The notes below the pieces were generated by a model. The model searched no databases and had not been told where the DNA came from. It saw only the letters and a program-made list of their open reading frames with translations. Made by a program: the position numbers and the translations under genes. From an uncultured Flavobacteriales bacterium (GTDB lineage: Bacteria; Bacteroidota; Bacteroidia; Flavobacteriales_D; Sanyastnellaceae), in assembly GCA_905479115.1 (NCBI GenBank), contig CAJQLF010000036.1:59044-123043 (forward strand): DNA of 64,000 nt. The letters are read 5' to 3'. The number at the start of each line of letters is the position of its first letter. Positions within the stretch are counted from its first letter, which is position 1. Positions 18,414 to 26,749 of this stretch are shown one piece after another.

Positions 18414-19655
18414 ATGTCAAATCACAACAAACACAAAATTCTAAACGATCCGGTTTACGGGTTCATCACGATTCAGCATGAACTGAGCTTCGATTTGATG
18501 GATCACCCCCATGTGCAGCGGCTTCGAAGAATTTCCCAATTGGGGCTATCCAACCTTGTCTATCCGGGAGCAGTCCACAATCGTTTTCACCACGCCATTG
18601 GAGCGCTGCACCTCATGCAAGAGGCCATTGCCGTGCTGCGGGCGAAAGGAACGGAGATCAGCGATTCAGAAGCGGAAGGGGCGTGTGCGGCGATTTTATT
18701 GCACGATATCGGTCACGGACCGTTTAGCCATGCGTTGGAACATAGCATTGTAAAGGGGGTTCACCATGAAGACATCAGCACCCTGATCATGGCTCGGCTC
18801 AACGACGAATTAAACGGAGCTCTTGATACGGCCATCGCTATCTTCAATGACCACCACCCCAAAAAATTCTTGCATCAGCTCGTTTCCTCCCAACTGGACA
18901 TGGACCGGATGGATTACCTCGCGCGAGATAGTTTTTATTCGGGAGTAGCCGAAGGGAAGATTGGCAGCGAACGCATCATCAAAATGCTCGACGTCAACAA
19001 CAATGAATTGGTTGTAGAGGAAAAAGGCATCTACTCCATCGAGAAGTTTTTGATGGCCCGGCGACTGATGTACTGGCAGGTATACCTCCACCGCACGGTG
19101 CTATGTGCCGAGTTCATGTTGATGTCGGCGTTGAGACGCGCCAAGGAATTGGCACAGAGCGGGAAAGAAGTTTTCACGACTCCGGCGCTTAGCACGTTCA
19201 TTCACGAATCCTTGGACCGCACAAAGTTTTTTGCCGACGACGCCATCTTGGATCAATTTTGCGAATTGGATGACAGCGACGTGTTGTGTTCCCTGAAGGT
19301 GTGGCAGCACCATGAAGACTTTGTTTTGCGGGAGTTCAGCCGACGCATTATCCACCGTGACCTGTTTCGAATTGAATTGCGCCCGGACGCTTTTGATGCC
19401 CGTGAAACGGAACAGTTGACGGCGGCCTGTGCAAAGCACTTCGACATCTCCAAGGAAGAAGCCGATTACTTCGTTATCAATGACCGCATCGATAATAAGC
19501 TATACGAATACGGCGGCATTACCATTCAATTCAAGAATGGTTCTACCGCCGATTTCGCTGATGCATCAGACCAATTGAGCCGAGAAATACTGATGAGGAC
19601 TGTTGCCAAATCTTTCGTTTGTTATCCGAAAGAAATCGCAGAGCTCATCCACTAG
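18414..19655 (+). CDS. HD-domain phosphohydrolase, dNTPase/SAMHD1-like family
   Basis: 413 residues from the ATG at 18414; an ATG at 18402 adds four residues and cannot be excluded. Related proteins begin close to a KxKIxNDPVYGF segment, seen here near residue 10. Metal-binding motifs are intact: RFHHAIG, then LLHDIGHGPFSHALE and the LDMDRMDYLARDS segment. The family hydrolyses nucleotides, often deoxynucleoside triphosphates, but the substrate here is not determined. The gene is divergent from porX and overlaps the convergent RNase G gene by 4 bp. Confidence 0.88.
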   Translation: MSNHNKHKILNDPVYGFITIQHELSFDLMDHPHVQRLRRISQLGLSNLVYPGAVHNRFHHAIGALHLMQEAIAVLRAKGTEISDSEAEGACAAILLHDIGHGPFSHALEHSIVKGVHHEDISTLIMARLNDELNGALDTAIAIFNDHHPKKFLHQLVSSQLDMDRMDYLARDSFYSGVAEGKIGSERIIKMLDVNNNELVVEEKGIYSIEKFLMARRLMYWQVYLHRTVLCAEFMLMSALRRAKELAQSGKEVFTTPALSTFIHESLDRTKFFADDAILDQFCELDDSDVLCSLKVWQHHEDFVLREFSRRIIHRDLFRIELRPDAFDARETEQLTAACAKHFDISKEEADYFVINDRIDNKLYEYGGITIQFKNGSTADFADASDQLSREILMRTVAKSFVCYPKEIAELIH

Positions 19656-21199
19656 TCCAATTCCTCGCCTGCTTCATTGTACAGATGGAATTCCAATATC
19701 TCCATCGAAGAATTGGATTCCACGTGGATTTTAATTCCGTGCGATCGCTGCCAATTTTTGAGAACACTGTTCCACCATCCTTGCTTGATATACGCCTCAA
19801 TAATCGGATGCAGCATAATGGTCAATCGTTTATGCGCACCTTTCTCCAAAGCCTGGTGGATCGCAGATTCAATGGTGTCCGTGATCAAGATGGATGCTTG
19901 GACTTTTCCGGTACCATCGCATGTGGGACACTTCTCTGATGTCTTCACATCCGCCACAGGGCGCACACGCTGACGGGTCATCTCCACCACCCCAAATCGG
20001 CTCGGAGCCAATATGTTGTGTTTAGCCTTATCGGCTTCCATTGCTTCTTTTATGGCCGCAGTGAGCTCTTTGTTGTGCTCACGCTTGGCCATATCAATAA
20101 AATCGATGCAAATGATTCCTCCCATGTCACGCAACCGAAGAATGCGTGCAATTTCTTTGCAGCATTCAATGTTGGTCTGGAAAGCATTCTCCTCCTGGTC
20201 CTTCGCCCCTGACTTTCGTCCTCCGCTGTTCACATCGATGACGTGCATGGCTTCGGTTTGCTCCACAATCAGATAGGCTCCGCTTCTCAGGTTGACTTGC
20301 TTTCCAAATGCCGCTTTAATCTGGCGGTGAATGGACAAGGTATTGAACAGATCGCGGTCACGTGAAACCTTCACGATGTCACTCTTGTCCGACCCAACTC
20401 CTTGCAAATACGTTTTTACCTCATCCGCAACGCGCTCGTCGTTGACCCGTATGCTCGTGAAGTCGGACGTTAGGACATCTCGCAAAACCGCATTGGTCTT
20501 GTTCAATTCACCCAACACCCTCTTTCCGGGCTTGGCATTGCGCAATTTCTTGTGCATCTCACCCCATCTCGAAACAAGGTCTTCCAAATCCGAATGCAAA
20601 TCTGCCGCTCCTTTGTTTTCAGCCACCGTGCGCACGATGATTCCGAAACCTGGCGGACGAATGCTCTGCATTAGTCTTTTCAACCGTTTTCGTTCTTCCT
20701 CCGACTTGATTCTTCCTGACAAACTGACTTTGTCACTGAATGGAACCAAAACGATGTATCGACCAGGCAAAGTAACCTCCGCTGTGAGACGGGGGCCCTT
20801 GGAGCTTATCGGCTCCTTAGCCACCTGTACCAAAACCAATTGAGAAGAGGACACCTCATCTTTGATTTTTCCTTTCTTATCAATTTCAGGGTCCTTCTTG
20901 AAATTCCCCAAATCAGGCACAGGTTGTTTGCCTTGCATAACCCGCTTGGTATACCGCTGTTGAGTGCGGTAATGCGGGCCTAAATCCAAATAGTGAAGAA
21001 AGGCATCGCGCTCATGTCCTACATCGACAAAAGCCGCGTTGAGACTGGGCAATACCTTCCTAACACGGCCCAAGAATATATCTCCGACCGCATACCCCTT
21101 GTTGCCCTGGTCTCGGTGCAATTCCACCAACTGACCATTTTCCAACAAGGCTATTTCCACCTCTCCTGAGATGGAATTTATGACCAATTCTTTGCTCAC
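19652..21199 (-). CDS. rng: Ribonuclease G/E family endoribonuclease
   Basis: 515 residues. An S1-like RNA-binding domain sits at the N-terminus (GDIFLGRVRKVLPSLNAAFVD), interrupted by a charged loop, and the catalytic core carries the metal-binding aspartates in VIDVNSGG and CIDFIDM. The Zn-link motif CPTCDGTGK follows, as in RNase G/E dimers. There is no long C-terminal degradosome scaffold, so it is RNase G-sized. It processes rRNA ends and decays mRNA. It lies 60 bp downstream of the tiny 29-residue gene in a four-gene run beginning with HU. Confidence 0.95.
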   Translation of the reverse strand: MSKELVINSISGEVEIALLENGQLVELHRDQGNKGYAVGDIFLGRVRKVLPSLNAAFVDVGHERDAFLHYLDLGPHYRTQQRYTKRVMQGKQPVPDLGNFKKDPEIDKKGKIKDEVSSSQLVLVQVAKEPISSKGPRLTAEVTLPGRYIVLVPFSDKVSLSGRIKSEEERKRLKRLMQSIRPPGFGIIVRTVAENKGAADLHSDLEDLVSRWGEMHKKLRNAKPGKRVLGELNKTNAVLRDVLTSDFTSIRVNDERVADEVKTYLQGVGSDKSDIVKVSRDRDLFNTLSIHRQIKAAFGKQVNLRSGAYLIVEQTEAMHVIDVNSGGRKSGAKDQEENAFQTNIECCKEIARILRLRDMGGIICIDFIDMAKREHNKELTAAIKEAMEADKAKHNILAPSRFGVVEMTRQRVRPVADVKTSEKCPTCDGTGKVQASILITDTIESAIHQALEKGAHKRLTIMLHPIIEAYIKQGWWNSVLKNWQRSHGIKIHVESNSSMEILEFHLYNEAGEELD

Positions 21200-21259
21200 G
21201 CAGGAATCGGATTATCACAAAGAAGTGACGGAATGCCCAGGCTAAGCCCAAGCAACCGA

Positions 21260-21349
21260 TCACTTCTTCTTGTGACGATTTTTGCGCAATCTCTTCTTCC
21301 GCTTGTGGGTCGCCATCTTGTGACGCTTGCGTTTTTTACCGCTTGGCAT
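21260..21349 (-). CDS. Tiny basic AURKAIP1/COX24-domain protein (29 residues), likely ribosome-associated
   Basis: A 29-residue ORF from an ATG at 21349, almost entirely Lys, Arg and His: it begins MPSGKKRKRHKMATHKRKKR and ends NRHKKK. This matches the short AURKAIP1/COX24 domain protein seen throughout Bacteroidetes; the eukaryotic relative is mitochondrial small-subunit protein mS38. The gene sits 11 bp after the TPR gene and 60 bp before RNase G in the same transcription unit. A ribosomal role is inferred from the homology and extreme basicity. It falls below usual ORF-length cut-offs. Confidence 0.85.
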   Translation of the reverse strand: MPSGKKRKRHKMATHKRKKRLRKNRHKKK

Positions 21350-21360
21350 GATTCTATGAT

Positions 21361-21969
21361 TTATTCGTTTGCTCCGACTAACTCGTCGGATTCTAATCGA
21401 TTGATAAAGTCCTGAACTCGGTTGGCTACAACCGTGTCAGGAGCAAAAGGCAAATACTCGTTATACCGAATAATTGCCGCTTCTACTTTGCCCATTGCCT
21501 CATAGCAACGAGCGGTAAAGAACAACCCGTTGGCGTATGATGAATCGGCTTCCATGACCGCTTCAAACCCAACGACAGCCCTGTCAAATGCGCCCTCCTC
21601 CATATCCATCAAAGCGAGCTGCCAGGTGGCTTCAGAATGGCCGGGCTCCAATACAAGGGCTTCCGAAAACCGCTCCCTCGCCTTGTCTAATTGCCCACTT
21701 TGAACTCCAAAAATCCCCAACCAAACGACGGCATCCACATTGGGGCTCTCACCCTCCGCTAAGGATCTAAGTTCCAGAATTCCCTCCATGGGATTCTCAC
21801 CGGAAACCTTCTGCACAGCCGCCTCAACGGGATCGCTTCCAGCGGAAGTCTGCTCAACGGTTTCAGGCAACATAGGCGCATCAACCGCTTTCCGCGGCAT
21901 CCAGAGGATAACCACCACCAAGGCTAAGCCCAAGACAACCGTCAATGCTATCCCTGTGGTGCGATTCAT
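21361..21969 (-). CDS. Membrane-anchored TPR protein
   Basis: 202 residues. One transmembrane segment (about 7-24) anchors it, followed by a Pro/Ser/Glu-rich linker and then three or so tetratricopeptide-like repeats (for example DKARERFSEALVLEPGHSEATWQLA) from about residue 80. Such proteins are protein-interaction scaffolds, here presumably on the periplasmic face. It begins 4 bp after HU and is followed after 11 bp by the 29-residue gene, so it belongs to the same operon. No specific function can be assigned. Confidence 0.75.
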   Translation of the reverse strand: MNRTTGIALTVVLGLALVVVILWMPRKAVDAPMLPETVEQTSAGSDPVEAAVQKVSGENPMEGILELRSLAEGESPNVDAVVWLGIFGVQSGQLDKARERFSEALVLEPGHSEATWQLALMDMEEGAFDRAVVGFEAVMEADSSYANGLFFTARCYEAMGKVEAAIIRYNEYLPFAPDTVVANRVQDFINRLESDELVGANE

Positions 21970-21973
21970 CCGC

Positions 21974-22264
21974 TCAGCCTACTTTAACTTGGGTCTTCAC
22001 GTTCTCTACAAATTCCTTGGCTGGCTTGAACGCGGGAATGTTGTGTGCTGGAATTTGAATGGACTTCTTGGCCAAGATGTTCCGGCCTGTTTTCGCTGCT
22101 CGGGTCTTGACCACGAAACTTCCGAATCCACGCAGATACACATTCTCTCCCCCCTCGAGGCTATCTCTCACCGAACGCATGAACGCCTCGACTGTAGATT
22201 GCACATCGTGTTTTTCCATACCGGTTTCCTCGGTAATCCTATTGACGATATCCGCTTTGGTCAT
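21974..22264 (-). CDS. HU/IHF-family DNA-binding protein
   Basis: 96 residues with the HU fold: N-terminal helices (MTKADIVNRI), the GFGSFVVKTR saddle strand, the DNA-clamping arm with RAAKTGRN, and a C-terminal helix. It bends and packages DNA as a dimer. It is the first gene of a run with a TPR protein, the 29-residue protein and RNase G. A TATTTTTG box lies about 55 nt upstream on the minus strand. HU versus IHF subunit cannot be decided from the sequence alone. Confidence 0.93.
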   Translation of the reverse strand: MTKADIVNRITEETGMEKHDVQSTVEAFMRSVRDSLEGGENVYLRGFGSFVVKTRAAKTGRNILAKKSIQIPAHNIPAFKPAKEFVENVKTQVKVG

Positions 22265-22318
22265 CTTGATTAGTAGGTTTGTCTGATTAATTTAAGTCCA
22301 ACTCCTCGAATTGGGGTG

Positions 22319-22348
22319 CAAAAATAGGGCTATTCCGTTGAAAACGAA
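22319..22348 (-). promoter_or_regulatory. Probable promoter of the HU operon
   Basis: On the minus strand a perfect -7 box TATTTTTG (22326-22319) is preceded, after 19 bp, by TTC at 22348-22346. The leader to the HU ATG would be about 50 nt. The -33 element is imperfect. Confidence 0.45.
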
Positions 22349-22355
22349 AAAGGTG

Positions 22356-23465
22356 ATGCAAGAGAAATCGCTTAGAATTCCGAAAAAAGATTGGATCGAG
22401 GGTCGCAGGCGTCTTTTGGAGTGGTTCGATGTGCACCAACGCCCGCTTCCTTGGAGGGAGAATCCAACACCGTATGCCACGTGGTTGTGCGAAATCATCA
22501 TGCAGCAAACACGCATTGAGCAAGGCCTGCGCTATTGGTATGACTTCCTGACCCTTTGGCCAGATGTGGATGCTTTAGCAGCTTCCTCCCTCGACGATGT
22601 GTTAAAAGCTTGGCAAGGATTAGGCTATTACAGCAGGGCACGCAACCTGCACCGGGCTGCCCAGCTAATCGCCCATGAACGCGACGGTCAATTTCCAACC
22701 TCGGCCAAGGAGTGGAAAAACATCCCTGGAGTCGGCCCTTACACCGCTGCTGCAATTGCATCGATTTGTCAGGGCGAATGCGTGGCCGCTATCGACGGGA
22801 ATGTTCTGCGTGTTATCAGCAGGCTGTTGGGAGTCCAAGAACCCATTGATCGGCCGGCTGGCAGAAACCAAATTGAAACGTTCTCAGAAGAATGGCTAAG
22901 TGAAATCAAGCCCGGTACGCATAACGAAGCTGTAATGGAACTTGGGGCGACCGTTTGCACACCCCGAGCACCTCAATGCCCAGCATGTCCCCTCTCGGAT
23001 ATTTGCAGAAGCGACCAAGCGAACACCGGTTTGACACCTCTGATTCCCACCAAAGCAGGCAAGGTCAAAGTCCAAGACGTGCACCTCACATTTCACGTGG
23101 TGACAAGCGGCCAAAACGTTTGGATGCGCCAACGGCCAGAGAACGGCGTTTGGGGGGGGCTTTGGGAATTCCCTTCCCACGTGGAACAAGATGGCAAAAA
23201 ACACACCACTGCCCCGCTGCCACCTAAAGGAATGGAGGAAGGTGACGTTTCAAGTCATGGGGCCTGGGGCCATTCGTTTGAGCATATCTTGAGCCATCGG
23301 CGACTAACGTGCCGGTTTTGGATTTGGAAAACGGACATGAATTTTAAGCCCTTTGAAGGACGCTGGTTATCCTGGAAGGACGCCAAGAAGCTCGCCATTC
23401 CCCGCGCTCTTGACAGATTTTGGCTCGATCTTGAAAAATCGCAATCCACAAATATGTCAAGCTAA
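22356..23465 (+). CDS. mutY: A/G-specific adenine DNA glycosylase MutY
   Basis: 369 residues from the ATG at 22356; upstream non-ATG starts reach into the intergenic region. The catalytic Glu is in CEIIMQQTR, the helix-hairpin-helix reads PGVGPYTAAAI, and the catalytic Asp is in AIDGNVLRV. The [4Fe-4S] cluster ligands follow the C-x6-C-x2-C-x5-C pattern (CTPRAPQCPACPLSDIC). A NUDIX-like C-terminal domain recognises 8-oxoG. The enzyme removes A opposite 8-oxoG. The gene precedes ssb, gldE and gldD, an order I know from flavobacteria. Confidence 0.96.
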   Translation: MQEKSLRIPKKDWIEGRRRLLEWFDVHQRPLPWRENPTPYATWLCEIIMQQTRIEQGLRYWYDFLTLWPDVDALAASSLDDVLKAWQGLGYYSRARNLHRAAQLIAHERDGQFPTSAKEWKNIPGVGPYTAAAIASICQGECVAAIDGNVLRVISRLLGVQEPIDRPAGRNQIETFSEEWLSEIKPGTHNEAVMELGATVCTPRAPQCPACPLSDICRSDQANTGLTPLIPTKAGKVKVQDVHLTFHVVTSGQNVWMRQRPENGVWGGLWEFPSHVEQDGKKHTTAPLPPKGMEEGDVSSHGAWGHSFEHILSHRRLTCRFWIWKTDMNFKPFEGRWLSWKDAKKLAIPRALDRFWLDLEKSQSTNMSS

Positions 23466-23477
23466 GCTGCGTTAAGT

Positions 23478-23485
23478 TACTTTTG
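23478..23485 (+). promoter_or_regulatory. TAnnTTTG box 4 nt before ssb start
   Basis: TACTTTTG is a perfect -7 match and ends 4 nt before the ssb ATG. There is no clear TTG at -33. If active it would give a leaderless ssb transcript. Confidence 0.4.
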
Positions 23486-23489
23486 AGGT

Positions 23490-23972
23490 ATGGCAGGAGT
23501 AAACAAAGCTGTTTTGATTGGAAACTTGGGCAAAGACCCCGAGATGCGCTACACGCCCAATGGGGTGCCCGTATGTTCGTTTCCCATGGCAACATCTGAC
23601 ACGTACAAGGACCGAAACTCGGGTGAGCGAATAACGCAAACGGAATGGCATAACATTGTGATTTGGCGCGGCATGGCCGAAACAGCCGAGAAGTACCTAA
23701 GTAAGGGATCGCAGGTCTACATTGAAGGGAAAATCAAAACCCGATCATGGGAAGATCAACAAGGCCAAAAACGCTATACCACAGAAATTGTAGCGGATGT
23801 CATGCAACTGCTTGACCGTCCCGGAAACTCAACTTCTCGGCAAGGTGAATCAAAACAAGAAATGGCAGCGAATGAGCCCGTCGCCCAGCCCACCGCCGCT
23901 AGTCCAGCTTCGGCATCGGCATCACCTGTCAATGCTCCCACACCAGGAGATTCAAGTGACCTTCCCTTCTAA
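23490..23972 (+). CDS. ssb: Single-stranded DNA-binding protein
   Basis: 160 residues. The OB fold (about 1-110) begins AGVNKAVLIGNLGKDPEMRY and includes WHNIVIWRG and the EGKIKTRSW segment. A Pro/Ala/Ser-rich disordered linker leads to the acidic protein-recruiting tip ending DSSDLPF. It coats ssDNA in replication, repair and recombination. It lies between mutY and gldE on the same strand. Confidence 0.97.
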   Translation: MAGVNKAVLIGNLGKDPEMRYTPNGVPVCSFPMATSDTYKDRNSGERITQTEWHNIVIWRGMAETAEKYLSKGSQVYIEGKIKTRSWEDQQGQKRYTTEIVADVMQLLDRPGNSTSRQGESKQEMAANEPVAQPTAASPASASASPVNAPTPGDSSDLPF

Positions 23973-23986
23973 TTTGGATTGATTCA

Positions 23987-25345
23987 GTGTATATCCTTTC
24001 AGCTGGGCTGCTAATTGCACAATATTCGGATGGTCTGACATCTGTCACTCCATTCTTCATCATCGGGTTCTTGCTCATATTGAGCGGCTTGATTTCAGGC
24101 TCAGAAGTCGCCTACTTCAGTCTCACTCCTGCAGATTTACTGGATCTGGAAATCCAAGTGGAGACGAAACAGTCGCCGGCTGCTCAGCGCGTCATCGAAC
24201 TCATTAAGCGTCCCGATTCCGACCGCGCCCCTCGCCATTTGCTGGCAACTATTTTGGTTCTGAACAACCTGGTTAACATCGTCATCATCCTGATTTCTAC
24301 CGTGGTTATGGAACGTTTGTTTCCCTCGTCCGATCTCGATCCGTGGGCATACTGGACGTTGCATGTGGGTGCCGTCACTTTCTTAATCGTTCTTTTCGGC
24401 GAAGTCGTTCCTAAAGTTTATGCCACAAATCACCGGGTGCAGTTTGCCCAAACAATGTCTGGACCTCTTTTGGTCGGCCGAAAGGCCTTAACACCGGTAT
24501 GGAAACCATTGGTTCGACTTGGCAACTGGGTTGAAAAAACGGTCGCTGTGCCCAATACGGATGTGTCAGCCGCAGACCTGGAGCAGGCACTGCACTTAAC
24601 CGCCGACGAAGAGCGAACGGATGAAGAGCAGCGCATCCTAGAAAGTATCGCGGCCTTGGGGACAAAGGATGCAAAGCAAGTTATGACGGCACGCACGGAC
24701 ATGGAGTCCATTGGTTCGAACGAATCATGGGAACAGCTTCGGGCACAAATCATCGAATCAGGATTCTCTCGGATCCCAGTTCATAGTGGCTCTCAAGACG
24801 AAATCCAGGGGGTATTACATATTAAAGATTTACTTCCTCACATCGGGGCGCCCGAAGTAGCCTGGACGACTTTGATTCGTCCCGTCTATTACGTGCCTGA
24901 AAACAAAAAGATCGACGATTTAATGCGCGAGTTTCAGGAACGCAAAACTCACATCGCCATTGTCGTAGATGAATACGGTGGAACCAGCGGCATCATATCG
25001 CTTGAGGACATCATGGAAGAAATTGTTGGTGAAATCTCCGATGAGTTCGATGCCGAAGAAATCGCATACTCACGGCTCGATGAGCGCACGTTCATCATTG
25101 AAGCGAAGACTTCTCTTATCGATGTTTACCGAATTCTTGAAATTTCTGACGAAGCTTGGGAAGCGGTGAAAGGGGAAAGTGACACCCTCGGAGGGTTCAT
25201 CACAGAGCAGTCAGGAAGGATTTTACGCAGCGGAGAAAGCTTGGATTTCCAAGGGATTCAATTGAAAATTGACGCGGCAACGCCACGAAAGTTGCTCCGT
25301 GTAAAATTGACGCTTCCAGAAAAACCTGTTGGGGATGAAGGTTAG
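23987..25345 (+). CDS. gldE: GldE: CNNM/CorC-family membrane protein with CBS pair (gliding/T9SS)
   Basis: 452 residues starting at GTG. The DUF21 membrane domain has about four hydrophobic segments (20-170). A CBS pair follows (about 215-330, including VDEYGGTSGIISLEDIMEEIVG) and then a CorC_HlyC domain at the C-terminus. The family includes Mg/Co efflux proteins; the member encoded next to gldD in flavobacteria is GldE, needed for gliding in partnership with GldD. The ssb-gldE-gldD order supports that name. A second CNNM protein lies 5 kb downstream in the same run; neighbourhood rather than sequence distinguishes them. Confidence 0.88.
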   Translation: MYILSAGLLIAQYSDGLTSVTPFFIIGFLLILSGLISGSEVAYFSLTPADLLDLEIQVETKQSPAAQRVIELIKRPDSDRAPRHLLATILVLNNLVNIVIILISTVVMERLFPSSDLDPWAYWTLHVGAVTFLIVLFGEVVPKVYATNHRVQFAQTMSGPLLVGRKALTPVWKPLVRLGNWVEKTVAVPNTDVSAADLEQALHLTADEERTDEEQRILESIAALGTKDAKQVMTARTDMESIGSNESWEQLRAQIIESGFSRIPVHSGSQDEIQGVLHIKDLLPHIGAPEVAWTTLIRPVYYVPENKKIDDLMREFQERKTHIAIVVDEYGGTSGIISLEDIMEEIVGEISDEFDAEEIAYSRLDERTFIIEAKTSLIDVYRILEISDEAWEAVKGESDTLGGFITEQSGRILRSGESLDFQGIQLKIDAATPRKLLRVKLTLPEKPVGDEG

Positions 25346-25976
25346 ACGAAGAGGAGAGAAATTTCGATTTAGAGCGCAAGTGCGCGCCGCACTCATTGCT
25401 GGGTGCGCCATAGGATGCCTGCTTGGTTGTTCCGAGCCCGTCGTCCCAAAGCCGCAGGGATACCCCCGATTAGAATACCCTGCATTTGAATATGCACGGT
25501 ACACTCACCCCTGCGGCATTGCCTTCGATGTCCCCGTGTATGGTAAAATTGAACGCATTGAGCAACCGGGCAGTTCATCAGATGCATGCTGGTTCAACTG
25601 CGCATTGCCCAGATTTTCCGCCAAAATTCATTGCACGTATATGACCCTCCTCGGAGCAGATCACTTAATGGAATTGGCGAACGATGCGCACCTGATGGTG
25701 TTTTCCCATGAGTTGAAGGCATCGGGCATCGAGACGCGCGCCTTTGACTTCCCCGACCATTCAGTGAGCGGACTTCTGTTCCGTTTGAGCGGCCCGGTTG
25801 CCAGCCCCGTGCAGTTTTTCGCCACGGATAGCACGGATCACTTTCTTCGAGGCAGCCTGTATTTCGACCATTCTCCAAACCCTGACAGCCTCCAACCCTC
25901 GCTTGATCATGTAGAACAAGATATTGTGCATTTGATCGAAACCCTTGCGTGGCCCGAAACCGATAGCTCCCGATGA
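25335..25976 (+). CDS. gldD: Gliding motility lipoprotein GldD
   Basis: 213 residues from the ATG at 25335, overlapping the end of gldE by 11 bp; a TTG two codons earlier is less likely. A basic N-terminus and hydrophobic core lead to lipobox LLGC, so it is a lipoprotein. The mature start has VPKPQGYPRLEYP, typical of GldD. GldD is a core gliding/T9SS component in flavobacteria. The coaX start codon overlaps its stop (ATGA), indicating tight coupling. Confidence 0.92.
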   Translation: MKVRRRGEKFRFRAQVRAALIAGCAIGCLLGCSEPVVPKPQGYPRLEYPAFEYARYTHPCGIAFDVPVYGKIERIEQPGSSSDACWFNCALPRFSAKIHCTYMTLLGADHLMELANDAHLMVFSHELKASGIETRAFDFPDHSVSGLLFRLSGPVASPVQFFATDSTDHFLRGSLYFDHSPNPDSLQPSLDHVEQDIVHLIETLAWPETDSSR

Positions 25977-26749
25977 AGACGACGTGGATTCTAGACGTGG
26001 GCAACACCCGAACCAAGCTAGCTGTATTCAATGACGGCGAATTGAACCTGTTAATAGCGGATGACAAAGCTTGGGAACATGCGGAATCGGTGCCGCTGGA
26101 TGACAATGCGCCATCGGTCCTTGTTGCGGCAACGGGGGAGATAACGGAAGACTGGAAACGTTGGATTGATCTTTGGTCTGACTCCCCACACCCCGAACGA
26201 TTGATTCACATCCAGTCCGCAGCGGACGTGCCAACAGACATGACTTATGAATCGGCTGAAACGCTGGGGCTGGACCGACTGGCAAATGCTTTTGCAGTGA
26301 CGGCCCTCGAGGCCAACACTCCCTGGCTCATTCTAGATTTAGGTACGTGCATAACAGCAGATTTTGTTCAGGACGGACATTTCTGCGGGGGCTCTATCGC
26401 ACCAGGCATTGATCTGCGTTTGAAGTCGATGTATGCTGGAACAGCTCATTTGCCCTATCTCGAGAACTGGCGAGAACAGGCGGAGAAGGGAATCGCCTTG
26501 CACTTGGGGACAACTACAGAAAGCTCTCTGCTTGCTGGAGCACTCGGGGGTGTTCACGCCGAAATCCAACAACGAATTCGAGCTTTTCAATCAGAATTCC
26601 CCGAATTGCGCGTTGCCCTGACAGGAGGTGACGCGAAATACTTGGAACTCCATGATGACTTGTCGATTTTTGCCGACTCAAGTTTGACTTGGAAGGGATA
26701 TTACCATCTGCACAACCGCATCATCAACCATGACCCAGCCTCAAAATAA
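25973..26749 (+). CDS. coaX: Type III pantothenate kinase
   Basis: 258 residues of the ASKHA fold. Phosphate-binding motif DVGNTRTKLAVF is at the N-terminus, the second nucleotide/acid region reads DLGTCITADFV, and GGSIAPGIDLR and the LTGGDAKYL adenosine segment follow. It phosphorylates pantothenate in the first step of CoA synthesis. It overlaps gldD by 4 bp and the downstream barrel gene by 20 bp, so it is embedded in an envelope-biogenesis operon rather than a CoA operon. Confidence 0.95.
   Translation: MKTTWILDVGNTRTKLAVFNDGELNLLIADDKAWEHAESVPLDDNAPSVLVAATGEITEDWKRWIDLWSDSPHPERLIHIQSAADVPTDMTYESAETLGLDRLANAFAVTALEANTPWLILDLGTCITADFVQDGHFCGGSIAPGIDLRLKSMYAGTAHLPYLENWREQAEKGIALHLGTTTESSLLAGALGGVHAEIQQRIRAFQSEFPELRVALTGGDAKYLELHDDLSIFADSSLTWKGYYHLHNRIINHDPASK

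Noticed and set aside
22255..22281. TTTG, 14 bp, TAGGTTTG as a promoter for mutY
   Set aside because: The -7 box is perfect, but the spacer is too short, it overlaps the HU start region, and the leader would be about 70 nt; not strong enough to list.
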